A DNA stretch of 64,000 nt from CADEFX01 sp963840425. Its GTDB lineage: Bacteria > Pseudomonadota > Alphaproteobacteria > Rhizobiales > Hyphomicrobiaceae. Within the stretch, counting starts at the first letter, position 1, and the number at the start of each line of letters is the position of its first letter. The notes beneath the pieces are model-generated. The model was not told the DNA's origin, ran no database searches, and saw nothing but the letters and a program-made list of their open reading frames with translations. Position numbers and translations under genes: made by a program. Positions 8,357 to 17,399 of the stretch are shown piece by piece. The DNA lies in the NCBI GenBank assembly GCA_963840425.1, contig CAWIYZ010000035.1, forward strand, positions 124,001-188,000. The letters are read 5' to 3'.

Positions 8357-10063
8357 CTAAGGCTTCACATCCATCACTGACACCATGACCTTGGCGATGG
8401 GCTTCTTGCCCCACTGCTCGTTGATAGCGGCGCGCACTGCCCGCCGGATGGCATCGCGCACCATTTCGGGATCGCGGCGTCGTGACGCCGGTATGCTCTC
8501 GATCGTGCCATCAACGGCATCGAGGGCAATGTCGATCATGGCCTTGCCATCCACCGTCTCCGAGGGAATACCGTCTAGCACCACCTCCGGCTCCACCAGA
8601 ACATCGCCGCGGCGTGACAGAACAACCGATACGACGACGATACCCACGAACGACAGTTTTCGGCGCTGACGGACCGGCCCTTCGTCTGACGGCACGATGA
8701 GCCGTCCGTCCCGGAACAGCCGCCCCACGGGGGCTTCATCGACAATCGCGACAGGCCCCGGCGCCAGCTCGACCATTTCGCCATTAATCGGGGTGAGAAC
8801 CTGCGCGACGCCGGCCTCACGGGCAAGCCTGGCATGCTCCTTGAGATGACGCACCTCGCCATGCATGGGAATTGCGATCCGCGGTTTGACCCAGGCATAC
8901 ATCTGCTTGAGCTCCTCCCGGCGCGGATGTCCGGTCACGTGCACCAACGCGTCGGTATCCGTGACGATGTCGCAGCCCATTCGAGCGAGCGCGTTCTGAA
9001 TGCGCCCGACGGCCTTCTCGTTGCCGGGGATAGTGCGCGAGGAAAAGATGATCGTATCTTCCTTGCCGAGCGAGATCTCCGGATGCTCGCTCTCAGCAAT
9101 GCGCGCCAGCGCCGCGCGCGGCTCGCCCTGACTGCCAGTCACGAGCGCCAGCACCTTGTCGGCATCGAGGTGGGAGAACTCCTGCTGATCGAAATACCGG
9201 AAATCCTGCGGCAAGTATCCGGTATCGATCGCCACCTGAATGATGCGATGCATCGCGCGCCCAGCAACCACGAGATGCCGGCCTGCCCCACGCGCAGCTT
9301 CCGCGATGGCCTTGATGCGCCCGACATTCGAGGCAAAGGTCGTGACTGCGACGCAGCGCTGGGCTCCTTTGACGATACGCGCCAACGAGCGTGCGACGTC
9401 GCTCTCCGACGGGGACCGCCCATCACGAAAAGCATTGGTGGAATCGCACACGAGCGCCAGAACGCCCTCACCACCGGCAGCCGCGATCTTCGCTTCGTCG
9501 GCGGGCGGCCCGAGAACCGGGCTCGGGTCCAGCTTCCAGTCCCCAGTGTGGAATACAGTGCCATGCGGGGTGCGGAGCAACAGCCCATTGGGCTCGGGGA
9601 TCGAGTGAGCCATAGTGACCAACTCGACATCGAACGGCCCCACCGTGAAGCGCCGGCCCATCTCGACCTCATGGATCGGCAGCTTGAGCCTGCCGCCGAA
9701 CTCGGCGAGCTTGGCCTTCAGCAACGCGGCCGTAAACGGTGTCGCGTATATCGGCGCCTGCAGCCTTGGCCACAGCTCGATCACAGCGCCGAAGTGATCT
9801 TCGTGCGCGTGCGTGAGCACGATCCCTGCGAGATCGCGCGCGCGCTCCTCGATGAAGCGCAGGTCCGGCAGGATGACATCGACCCCCGGATCGAACTCAC
9901 CTTCTGGGAAAGTGATGCCGAGATCGACCATGAGCCAACGATGGCGATCCTCGCGCCCGAGCCCGTAGAGATAGCAGTTCATGCCGATCTCGCCGAGCCC
10001 GCCGAGAGCCAGGAACACGAGCCCGTCCCGGCTGCTCGCGTGATTGTGCTGGGGACCGGCCAT
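8357..10063 (-). CDS. rnj: Ribonuclease J
   Basis: Metallo-beta-lactamase/beta-CASP nuclease of 568 aa that acts in RNA maturation and decay as a 5'-3' exonuclease and endonuclease. The signature HAHEDH, binding two metal ions, is at residues 85-90, after the N-terminal GGLGEIGMN motif typical of RNase J. The beta-CASP domain lies in the middle, and the C-terminal part (GDVLVEPEVVLDGIP onward) is the RNase J dimerisation domain. It starts 9 bp downstream of birA. In Sinorhizobium, a relative, RNase J is known to process 16S and 23S rRNA ends. Confidence 0.95.
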   Translation of the reverse strand: MAGPQHNHASSRDGLVFLALGGLGEIGMNCYLYGLGREDRHRWLMVDLGITFPEGEFDPGVDVILPDLRFIEERARDLAGIVLTHAHEDHFGAVIELWPRLQAPIYATPFTAALLKAKLAEFGGRLKLPIHEVEMGRRFTVGPFDVELVTMAHSIPEPNGLLLRTPHGTVFHTGDWKLDPSPVLGPPADEAKIAAAGGEGVLALVCDSTNAFRDGRSPSESDVARSLARIVKGAQRCVAVTTFASNVGRIKAIAEAARGAGRHLVVAGRAMHRIIQVAIDTGYLPQDFRYFDQQEFSHLDADKVLALVTGSQGEPRAALARIAESEHPEISLGKEDTIIFSSRTIPGNEKAVGRIQNALARMGCDIVTDTDALVHVTGHPRREELKQMYAWVKPRIAIPMHGEVRHLKEHARLAREAGVAQVLTPINGEMVELAPGPVAIVDEAPVGRLFRDGRLIVPSDEGPVRQRRKLSFVGIVVVSVVLSRRGDVLVEPEVVLDGIPSETVDGKAMIDIALDAVDGTIESIPASRRRDPEMVRDAIRRAVRAAINEQWGKKPIAKVMVSVMDVKP

Positions 10064-10072
10064 TCGCCTCTC

Positions 10073-10843
10073 TCAAGTTCCGGACTGGCGGGACACCACC
10101 GTCACATCGCCAAACGTGAAGCGGCGCGCGCATCCTTCTGCATCCCTCAACAGTAGAGATCCGTCGGCGTCGAGCCCCGCAAAGCGGCCTTCGATACGGC
10201 CGCCACCGGCATTAATGGCAAGGTTTTCGCCTTCTGGCCCGGCGCGCTCCAGCCATGCCGTGCGGATCGCAGCGAAACCGTTACCGCGATCCCACACTGC
10301 AAGCCACCGGCAAATACATGCATCGAGGACATCGAGAGCCGCTTCCGGCTCGAGATCGATGCCGTGAGCGGAAAGATGCGTGGCAGCCTGCCCGGACTGC
10401 GCAGGCGAGGACGCGAGGTTGATGCCGATCCCCAATATCGCCAGCGGCGCGCCATCTCGGCCGGCGATGCTTTCGGCCAGAACACCGGCGACCTTCGCAC
10501 CCCCCATGAGAACGTCGTTCGGCCATTTCAGGCGCAACCCCGGCGGTCCAGCGCCCGAAGAACCAATCGCGTCGTGGGCGGCAATGCCAGCCAAAAGCGA
10601 GAGCTGATGCACCGTTGCGGGCGTACATCGCGGCGCAAAGAGCAAGCTCGCATAGAGATTGCCGCGCGGTGAAACCCAAGAGCGGCCGGAACGGCCGCGG
10701 CCCTGCATCTGCACGTTGGCGCTCAGCCAGAGCGGCCCCGTTTCGCCCGCGAGCGCCCGCCGCATTGCCTCACTGTTGGTCGAATCGATCTCGTCGAGAA
10801 CTTCGACGCGCGCTGTCCAATGTGTTGACGCGCCCTCGGGCAT
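10073..10843 (-). CDS. birA: Biotin--[acetyl-CoA-carboxylase] ligase
   Basis: Attaches biotin to the carrier domain of acetyl-CoA carboxylase and other carboxylases via biotinyl-AMP. It has 256 aa. The biotinyl-AMP loop GRGRSGRSW is at 48-56 and KWPNDVLMGGAKVAGVL is at about 104-120. It begins directly with the ligase fold and lacks the N-terminal helix-turn-helix of E. coli BirA, so it is probably only an enzyme and not a biotin-operon repressor. It sits between nuoN (6 bp upstream) and rnj, the usual alphaproteobacterial order. Confidence 0.94.
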   Translation of the reverse strand: MPEGASTHWTARVEVLDEIDSTNSEAMRRALAGETGPLWLSANVQMQGRGRSGRSWVSPRGNLYASLLFAPRCTPATVHQLSLLAGIAAHDAIGSSGAGPPGLRLKWPNDVLMGGAKVAGVLAESIAGRDGAPLAILGIGINLASSPAQSGQAATHLSAHGIDLEPEAALDVLDACICRWLAVWDRGNGFAAIRTAWLERAGPEGENLAINAGGGRIEGRFAGLDADGSLLLRDAEGCARRFTFGDVTVVSRQSGT

Positions 10844-10849
10844 CCGGCC

Positions 10850-12292
10850 TCAGAACAAGGACTTGGCTGCAACCGCGGCAGCATCGACGAGCGGCGCAGG
10901 CCACACAACATAGAGGAGAACGAGTAGCGCAGTCAGCGCCATGAGCACGCTCTCCTTGGCGTTCGGAACGAGAAACCTCTCCTGTGGCGCATCGAAGAAC
11001 ATGATCTTGACGATGCGCAGGTAATAGTAGGCACCGATCACGCTGGCGATCACGCCGATAACGGCGAGCGTATAGAACCCCGCAGCAATCGCCGGCAGAA
11101 ATACGTAGAACTTCGCCCAGAAGCCGGCCAGCGGTGGGATGCCGGCCAGCGAGAACATGAACACGGCCAGCGCGAACGCCATCGGCAGGTTCGTCTGCGC
11201 CAGACCCGACAGGGCGGCAATATCCTCGACAGGACCGTCACTGCGCCGCATCGACAGAATGCAGGCGAATGCGCCCAGCGTCATGACCACGTAGATGGCC
11301 ATGTAGATGAGCACGCCCTGCGCGCCCTCCGTGGTACCTGCTGCAAGTCCGACCAGCGCATAGCCGACGTTGGCAATGGAGGAGTACGCCATCAGCCGCT
11401 TGATATTGGTCTGGCCGATGGCGGCGAAGGCCCCGAGCAGCATGGAGGCCACGGCCAGGAACACTATGATCTGCTGCCATTGCGGCTTTACCCCAGGGAA
11501 GGCGGCGCCCAGCACCCGCAACAGCAACGCCATCGCCGCGACCTTTGGTGCCACGGCGAAGAAGGCCGTAACGGGAGTGGGTGCGCCTTCGTAGACATCG
11601 GGTGTCCACATGTGGAAGGGCACGGCTGCGATCTTGAAAGCGATACCGACCAGTAGAAAGACCAGACCGAAGATCAGGAGCAGGTTCTCAGCAGCGCCCT
11701 GCGCGTTGGCGGCGGCCGCGATGGTGGTGAAGCTGGTCGAGCCGGCGAACCCGTAGATGAGCGAGGCGCCGTAGAGGAGCATGCCGGAGGACAGCGCCCC
11801 GAGCACGAAATACTTAAGCCCCGCCTCGCTCGAGCGCACGTCGTCGCGGCGGAATGCGGCCACCACGTAGAGTGCCAGGCTCTGCAGCTCCAGCCCAAGG
11901 TAGAGGGCAATCAGGTCGTTGGCCGAGATCATCAGCAGCATGCCGGCGGTCGCCAGCAGCACCAGCACGGGATACTCGAACTTGAGGTTGTCCCGGCTCT
12001 CGAACTCGTTGAAGGCCAGCACCAGTGCGCCGGCCGCTCCGATCAGCGTCAGGATCTTCATGAAGCGGGCAAAGGCGTCGACCGTGAATGCGCTGTCCAG
12101 CACGATGCGTGCGTCGGGCTGACGCAACAACAGGACAGCGGCGGCAATCAGCACCGCTACCCCCAGCCAGGTGGCGATCCGGGCCTCGTCCTGGGTCTCG
12201 GGCCTGAATACGCCATACATGAGCAGGCCCATGGCCGCCAGGACGATCAGGATCTCCGGCCACAGCGGCGCATAGGCGGCAAGCTCGTTCAT
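10850..12292 (-). CDS. nuoN: NADH-quinone oxidoreductase subunit N
   Basis: Antiporter-like proton-pumping subunit of complex I membrane arm, 480 aa with about 14 hydrophobic helices. The conserved region around KIAAVPFHMWTPDVYEGAP carries the key Lys and the broken helix, and IKRLMAYSSIANVGY follows. The ATG overlaps the nuoM stop as ATGA (12289-12292), implying translational coupling. It is the last nuo gene in the operon and is followed by birA after 6 bp. Confidence 0.97.
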   Translation of the reverse strand: MNELAAYAPLWPEILIVLAAMGLLMYGVFRPETQDEARIATWLGVAVLIAAAVLLLRQPDARIVLDSAFTVDAFARFMKILTLIGAAGALVLAFNEFESRDNLKFEYPVLVLLATAGMLLMISANDLIALYLGLELQSLALYVVAAFRRDDVRSSEAGLKYFVLGALSSGMLLYGASLIYGFAGSTSFTTIAAAANAQGAAENLLLIFGLVFLLVGIAFKIAAVPFHMWTPDVYEGAPTPVTAFFAVAPKVAAMALLLRVLGAAFPGVKPQWQQIIVFLAVASMLLGAFAAIGQTNIKRLMAYSSIANVGYALVGLAAGTTEGAQGVLIYMAIYVVMTLGAFACILSMRRSDGPVEDIAALSGLAQTNLPMAFALAVFMFSLAGIPPLAGFWAKFYVFLPAIAAGFYTLAVIGVIASVIGAYYYLRIVKIMFFDAPQERFLVPNAKESVLMALTALLVLLYVVWPAPLVDAAAVAAKSLF

Positions 12293-13818
12293 CGTTGCGT
12301 GCCTCCGGCACGGTCAGCCGGCGGTAGCGCGGCCTGGCGCGCCGTCTTCACGGCAGTCTCGTAGTTCGCCACCAGCTTCTTGACCGAGACGGCGGTGACG
12401 TCGAGCAGCGGCGCCGGATAGAAGCCGAAAAATATCGTGAGCACCACGAGGGGCGCCATCACTGCGATCTCGCGCACGTTCATGTCAGCGATCCCGCGCA
12501 AGCTCGGCTTCTCCAGCGGGCCGAAGATCATGCGCCGATAAAGCCACAGGGCATAGCACGCCGACAGGATCACTCCCGTCGTTGCCAGGAAGGCCAGCCA
12601 GGTGTTGACCTTGAAGGCGCCGATCAGGGTCAGGAACTCGCCGATGAAACCGCTGGTGCCCGGCAAGCCGACATTGGCGAGCGTGAACACCATGAAGCAG
12701 AAGGCATAGATCGGCATGCGGTTGACCAGACCGCCATAGGCGTCGATTTCGCGCGTGTGCATGCGGTCGTAGACGATTCCCACGCACAGGAAGAGCGCAG
12801 CCGAGACGAGGCCATGCGAGAGCATCTGGAAGATGGCTCCGTCCACGCCCTGATGCGTGAAGGTAAAGATGCCCATCGTCACGTAGCCCATGTGCGCCAC
12901 CGACGAGTAGGCGATCAACTTCTTCACGTCCTCCTGCGCCAACGCCACCAGCGACGTGTAGACGATGGCGACGATCGACAGCACGAAGACGAATGGCGCC
13001 AGATCTTGGCTCGCCAACGGGAACATCGGCACGGAGAAGCGCAGGAAGCCGTAGCCACCCATCTTGAGCAGAATGGCGGCAAGGATTACGGAACCGGCGG
13101 TCGGCGCCTCGACATGCGCGTCGGGCAGCCATGTGTGCACGGGCCACATGGGCATCTTCACCGCGAACGAGGCGAAGAACGCCAGCCACAGCCACCACTG
13201 CATCCCGGCGGGGAAGGCCGTCGTCATCAGCGTCGGTATGTCGGTCGTACCGGCGTGCAGGTACATGGCCAGCAGGGCCAGCAGCATCAGCACGCTGCCG
13301 AGCAGCGTGTAGAGAAAGAACTTGAAGCTGGCATAGACGCGCCGGGCGCCGCCCCACACCCCGATGATCAGGAACATCGGGATCAGCCCGCCCTCGAAAA
13401 ACAGATAGAAGAGCACGAGATCCAGCGCACAGAAGACGCCGATCATCAGCGTCTCGAGCAGCAGGAATGCGATCATGTATTCCTTGACGCGCTCCTCGAT
13501 CAACTCCCAGCTCGCCAGGATGCACAGCGGCATCAAAAATGTGGTCAGAATCACGAACAGCATCGAGATGCCGTCGACGCCGAGTTTGTACTTGATCGGA
13601 CCGAGCCAAGCCCGCTCCTCCACGAACTGGAAGGCGGCGCTGGACTTGTCGAATTCCCACCAGATCAGAAGGGACACAGCGAACGTGGCGAGCGTCGTCC
13701 ACAGCGCGATCCAACGCGCGTTCTGCTTGGCTTCGGCATTCTGCGTGGCAATGATAAGCGCGCCTACCGCGGGCAGGAACGTGACGAGCGAGAGCAGGTT
13801 GCCGCCGGCAAAGCTCAT
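12289..13818 (-). CDS. nuoM: NADH-quinone oxidoreductase subunit M
   Basis: Second antiporter-like proton-pumping subunit of complex I, 509 aa with about 14 helices. Diagnostic regions are FEGGLIPMFLIIGVWGG and FAVKMPMWPVHTWLPDAH, whose Lys is part of the proton path. The ATG at 13818 overlaps the true nuoL stop (TGA at 13815-13817) as ATGA. In the sequence as given, the nuoL frameshift makes nuoL and nuoM one continuous frame (12289-15765). The NuoM part itself looks undamaged and has its normal N-terminus. Confidence 0.96.
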   Translation of the reverse strand: MSFAGGNLLSLVTFLPAVGALIIATQNAEAKQNARWIALWTTLATFAVSLLIWWEFDKSSAAFQFVEERAWLGPIKYKLGVDGISMLFVILTTFLMPLCILASWELIEERVKEYMIAFLLLETLMIGVFCALDLVLFYLFFEGGLIPMFLIIGVWGGARRVYASFKFFLYTLLGSVLMLLALLAMYLHAGTTDIPTLMTTAFPAGMQWWLWLAFFASFAVKMPMWPVHTWLPDAHVEAPTAGSVILAAILLKMGGYGFLRFSVPMFPLASQDLAPFVFVLSIVAIVYTSLVALAQEDVKKLIAYSSVAHMGYVTMGIFTFTHQGVDGAIFQMLSHGLVSAALFLCVGIVYDRMHTREIDAYGGLVNRMPIYAFCFMVFTLANVGLPGTSGFIGEFLTLIGAFKVNTWLAFLATTGVILSACYALWLYRRMIFGPLEKPSLRGIADMNVREIAVMAPLVVLTIFFGFYPAPLLDVTAVSVKKLVANYETAVKTARQAALPPADRAGGTQR

Positions 13819-15765
13819 CGCACACCCCCACCGCTGAACATGAACCAGGTGATCAGCGCGGCAAGCCCAATAAGCATGGCGAAGGCATAGTGATAAACAT
13901 AGCCCGACTGCAGCCGCACGAACTCTGGCCGTGACGCGGCCAACGCCGTTCGCCGTACCATCGATGATGCCATCGATAGTGGCGCCATCACCCCCTCGCC
14001 ACAGCGCCCGGCCGATGGCCATCGCGGGGCGCACGAAAAGCCAGTCGTAGAGCTCGTCGAAGTACCACTTGTTGAGGAAGAACAAATAGAGCGGCCGCAG
14101 CGCTCTCGCTGTCGCATCCGGCAGCCATGGTGCTCGGATATAGTAGAGCCAGGCGATGGCCGCACCAGTCAGCATAGCCGCGAATGGCGCCCAGTAGACC
14201 CACTCGGGCACCTCGTGCATGGCATGCAGGATGTGGTTGTTGGGGCCTTCCAACAGCGCCTTGCCCCAGAACTCCTTGTAGTGATGCCCGACAAAGAAGC
14301 CGGCGAACACGACGCCGGACAGAACCGAGCCGACCGCCAGCAGATAGAGTGGCACCATCATGACGTGCGGGCTCTCGTGCGCGTGCTCATGTGTATGGTG
14401 ATCGCCGCGCGGCGCACCATGAAACGTCATGAAGATCAGGCGCCATGAATAGAACGACGTCATCAGCGCCGCGGTCACCAGCAGCCAGAACGCATAGTTG
14501 CCGGGTGTGTGTGCCGCGAATGCTGCCTCGATGATGGCGTCCTTGGAGTGGAAGCCTGCGAAGCCGGCCAAGTGTGGGATGCCGACGCCGGTCAGCGCCA
14601 GCGTACCGATGAGCATCACGCCGTAGGTGAGTGCGATCTTGTCCTTGAGACCACCCATGTTGCGCATGTCCTGCTCGTGGTGCATGGCGTGTATCACCGA
14701 GCCGGCCCCGAGGAACAGCAGCGCCTTGAAGAAGGCGTGCGTGAAGAGATGGAAGATACCAGCCGCGTAAGCACCAACGCCGCAAGCCACAAACATGTAG
14801 CCGAGCTGCGAGCATGTCGAATAAGCGATGACGCGCTTGATGTCGTTCTGCACCAGGCCGACGGTGGCGGCGAAGAAGGCGGTCACGGCGCCGACCAGCG
14901 TTACCACTTGCAGCGCCACGGGCGCATACTCGAACAGGGGTGACAGGCGCGCGACCATGAACACACCGGCCGTCACCATGGTGGCCGCGTGGATGAGCGC
15001 GGAGACCGGGGTCGGTCCCTCCATGGCATCCGGCAGCCAGGTGTGCAGCAGGAACTGCGCCGACTTACCCATCGCGCCGAGGAACAGCAGGAGGCACAGG
15101 CACGTCAGGATGTCGACCTGGTAACCGAGGAACTCCATGGTCTGGCCGGCCTTCGACGGCGCATCTGCGAATATCTGATCCAGACTGATGCTCTGGAACA
15201 TGGCGAACACGCCGAAGATCCCCAGCGCGAAGCCGAAATCGCCGACGCGATTGACGATGAAGGCCTTGATGGCGGCCGCGTTGGCCTCGGGCTTCAGGTA
15301 CCAGAATCCGATCAGCAGATAGGAGGCGAGACCCACGCCTTCCCAGCCGAAGAAGAGCTGCAGCAGGTTGTCGCTCGTCACCAGCATCAGCATGGCGAAC
15401 GTGAACAGCGACAGATAGGCGAAAAAGCGCGGCCTGTGCGGATCCTCGTGCATGTAGCCGATCGAATAGATGTGCACGAGCGACGAAACGGTCGTCACGA
15501 CCACCAGCATAACGGCGGTCAGCGTGTCGACGCGAATGCCCCAGGAGACATCGAGATCGCCCGAGGTCACCCAGCGCACAAGTGTGACCTTGGCGGTCTC
15601 ATGCCCGAACCCGACCTGCCAAAAAACGATCCAGGACAGGATCGCCGATATGACCAAGAAGCCGCTGGTGACGAGCTCCGCGGGTCGGGGCCCAATGAAG
15701 CGGCCGAAGAAGCCGGCGACAATGGCGCCGAGGATCGGCAGGAAGACGATGGCTTGATAGATCAT
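13815..15765 (-). CDS. nuoL: NADH-quinone oxidoreductase subunit L (contains +1 frameshift)
   Basis: Most distal antiporter-like proton-pumping subunit of complex I, 649 aa when corrected. It has the antiporter core (FLLHTWLPDAMEGPTPVSALIHAATMV region), then the long lateral helix and a last membrane helix. After GRVTARVR the frame breaks. The expected C-terminus, RLQSGYVYHYAFAML through to FSGGGVR, is in another frame and ends at 13815 exactly on the nuoM start (ATGA). One extra base at about 13917 explains it: the minus strand reads CGTGCGG where CGTCGG is expected. As read literally, translation runs on into nuoM. A sequencing error is the simplest explanation. Confidence 0.92.
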
Positions 15766-15778
15766 CGGCCCGGCTGCC

Positions 15779-16087
15779 CTAACCCTTCATCATGTTGATG
15801 TCTTCGACCGCGATCGAGCCGCGGTTGCGGTAGTAGACGACGACGATGGCGAGCCCGATGGCCGCCTCGCCGGCAGCCACCGTCAGCACGAACAGCGCGA
15901 AGATCTGGCCGACCAGGTCACCGAGGAAGTGCGAGAACGCCACAAGGTTGATGTTGACCGCCAGCAGCATCAGCTCGATCGACATCAGGATGACGATGAC
16001 GTTGCGGCGATTGAGGAAGATGCCGAAAATGCCGAGCGTGAACAGCACGGCGCCGACAGTCAGATAGTGGCTGAGACCTATGGTCAT
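15779..16087 (-). CDS. nuoK: NADH-quinone oxidoreductase subunit K
   Basis: Small membrane subunit of complex I, 102 aa with three helices. It carries conserved membrane glutamates in the stretches VILMSIELMLLAVN and TVAAGEAAIGLAIVVVYYR, which belong to the proton-translocation path. The frame stays open to 16162, but the ATG at 16087 gives the standard MTIGLSHYLTVGA N-terminus and length. The gap to nuoL is 13 bp and to nuoJ 19 bp. Confidence 0.96.
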   Translation of the reverse strand: MTIGLSHYLTVGAVLFTLGIFGIFLNRRNVIVILMSIELMLLAVNINLVAFSHFLGDLVGQIFALFVLTVAAGEAAIGLAIVVVYYRNRGSIAVEDINMMKG

Positions 16088-16106
16088 GAGATTGCGCGCC
16101 CTGCCC

Positions 16107-16742
16107 TCACCGCTGCGCTTCCGGAACGGTGGACGCTCCCGGTCCAACTTTGACGACCTCAACGGCCGCCATCGGCGTGCGTGCGTTCTGCGCGGCGATG
16201 GACTGCCGCCTCACGCTGGCCTTGTGCCGCAGCGTCAGCACGATGGCGCCAATCATGGCGACCAGCAGAATCAGTCCAGCGGCCTGGAAGAAGAGAACGT
16301 ACTTCGTATAGAGGACGCGCCCGATCGCCTCGGTATTGGTCAGGCCGGAGCCCATCGTCGGCACCGGCACGGCCCCCTGCCCTGTCTGCAACGGACCCGT
16401 CAGCCGGAAGCCCACCACCATGATGAGCTCGATAAGAAGAATGATACCGACCAGCGCGCCCAGCGGCGCGTTGCGGAAGAAGCCTTGCCGCAAGGCGGCA
16501 AAGTCCACGTCCAGCATCATCACCACGAACAGGAACAGCACGGCCACCGCGCCGACGTAGACCACGACCAGAATCATGGCCAGGAATTCGGCCCCCAGCA
16601 GTACGAACAGGCCCGCCGAATTAAAGAAGGCCAGGATCAGCCACAGCACCGCATGCACGGGATTGCGCGCGGTGATGACCATGAAGCCGGCGGCCACCGT
16701 GGCGCCGGCGAACAGGTAGAAGAAAAGTGGCGCCAGAGTCAT
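16107..16742 (-). CDS. nuoJ: NADH-quinone oxidoreductase subunit J
   Basis: Membrane subunit of complex I, 211 aa with five helices. The N-terminal half carries the conserved ARNPVHAVLWLILAFFNSAG and the pi-bulge helix region YVGAVAVLFLFVVMMLDVD. The C-terminal tail of about 35 residues is polar and variable. The frame stays open through the upstream repeat to 16883, giving a spurious Pro/Gly-rich leader. GGAGG about 8 bp before the ATG at 16742 and the family's N-terminus fix the start. Confidence 0.95.
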   Translation of the reverse strand: MTLAPLFFYLFAGATVAAGFMVITARNPVHAVLWLILAFFNSAGLFVLLGAEFLAMILVVVYVGAVAVLFLFVVMMLDVDFAALRQGFFRNAPLGALVGIILLIELIMVVGFRLTGPLQTGQGAVPVPTMGSGLTNTEAIGRVLYTKYVLFFQAAGLILLVAMIGAIVLTLRHKASVRRQSIAAQNARTPMAAVEVVKVGPGASTVPEAQR

Positions 16743-16768
16743 TGAGCCACCTCCAACGCCTGCGCATT

Positions 16769-16872
16769 CCCCTCCCCCCTGTGGGGAGGGGTTAGGGGTG
16801 GGGGGACTCCCTGTGTCTGCCGCTCTGCGATCCCCCCCTCCCTGTCCCTCCCCCACCCGGGGGGAGGGGACC
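16769..16872. repeat. Pair of inverted C/G-rich REP-like elements between nuoI and nuoJ
   Basis: Two related elements face each other. Element 1 (16769-16805) is a run of C's, a small hairpin around CCCCTGTGGGGAGGGG, then TTAGGGGTGGGGGG. Element 2 (about 16830-16872) is its approximate reverse complement, with CCCCCCTCCCTGTCCCTC and GGGGGGAGGGGA. Such elements are dispersed intergenic repeats in many Hyphomicrobiales genomes. Their position inside the nuo operon, in the only nuo spacer longer than 20 bp, suggests a late insertion. They could form a strong secondary structure in the mRNA between nuoI and nuoJ. Confidence 0.75.
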
Positions 16873-16898
16873 ACTCGGCGCACATGTGCATCGTCATC

Positions 16899-17390
16899 TC
16901 ATCGATACGGCGCATCGAGCGCCATGTTCTTGGCGATCTCGCGCTCCCAGCGATCGCCGTTGGCGAGCAACCGCTCCTTGTCGTAGTAGAGTTCCTCACG
17001 CGTCTCGGTGGCGAACTCGAAGTTGGGGCCTTCCACAATCGCATCCACTGGACAGGCCTCCTGGCACAGGCCGCAATAGATGCACTTCACCATGTCGATG
17101 TCGTAGCGCGTGGTACGGCGCGTGCCGTCGTTGCGGCGCGGCCCGGCCTCGATGGTGATGGCTTGCGCCGGACAGATTGCCTCGCACAGCTTGCAGGCGA
17201 TGCAGCGCTCCTCGCCGTTGGGATAGCGCCGCAATGCATGCTCGCCGCGGAAGCGGGGGGAGAGGGGGCCCTTCTCGAAGGGATAGTTCAGCGTCTTCTT
17301 GGGCGCGAAGAAGTAGCGCATCGTCAAGAAGAACGCCGAGACGAACTCCGTGAGGAAGAGGGATTTGACGACTTGTCCGACCGCGGCCAT
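16899..17390 (-). CDS. nuoI: NADH-quinone oxidoreductase subunit I
   Basis: Peripheral-arm subunit of complex I carrying two [4Fe-4S] clusters (N6a and N6b) in the electron path from NADH to quinone. It has 163 aa with the two ferredoxin motifs CIACKLCEAICP and CIYCGLCQEACP, plus an amphipathic N-terminal helix that contacts the membrane. ATG at 17390, 9 bp after the nuoH stop. The REP-like pair follows downstream before nuoJ. Confidence 0.97.
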   Translation of the reverse strand: MAAVGQVVKSLFLTEFVSAFFLTMRYFFAPKKTLNYPFEKGPLSPRFRGEHALRRYPNGEERCIACKLCEAICPAQAITIEAGPRRNDGTRRTTRYDIDMVKCIYCGLCQEACPVDAIVEGPNFEFATETREELYYDKERLLANGDRWEREIAKNMALDAPYR

Positions 17391-17399
17391 GAGCGATCC

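Noticed and set aside
8834..10156. A 440-codon plus-strand frame across the RNase J gene
   Set aside because: It is fully antisense to a clearly conserved rnj and shows no family-like sequence. High GC makes long antisense frames common here.
13815..14165. Separate 116-codon gene overlapping nuoL
   Set aside because: Only its last 34 or so residues make sense, and they are the displaced NuoL C-terminus; the rest is out of frame.
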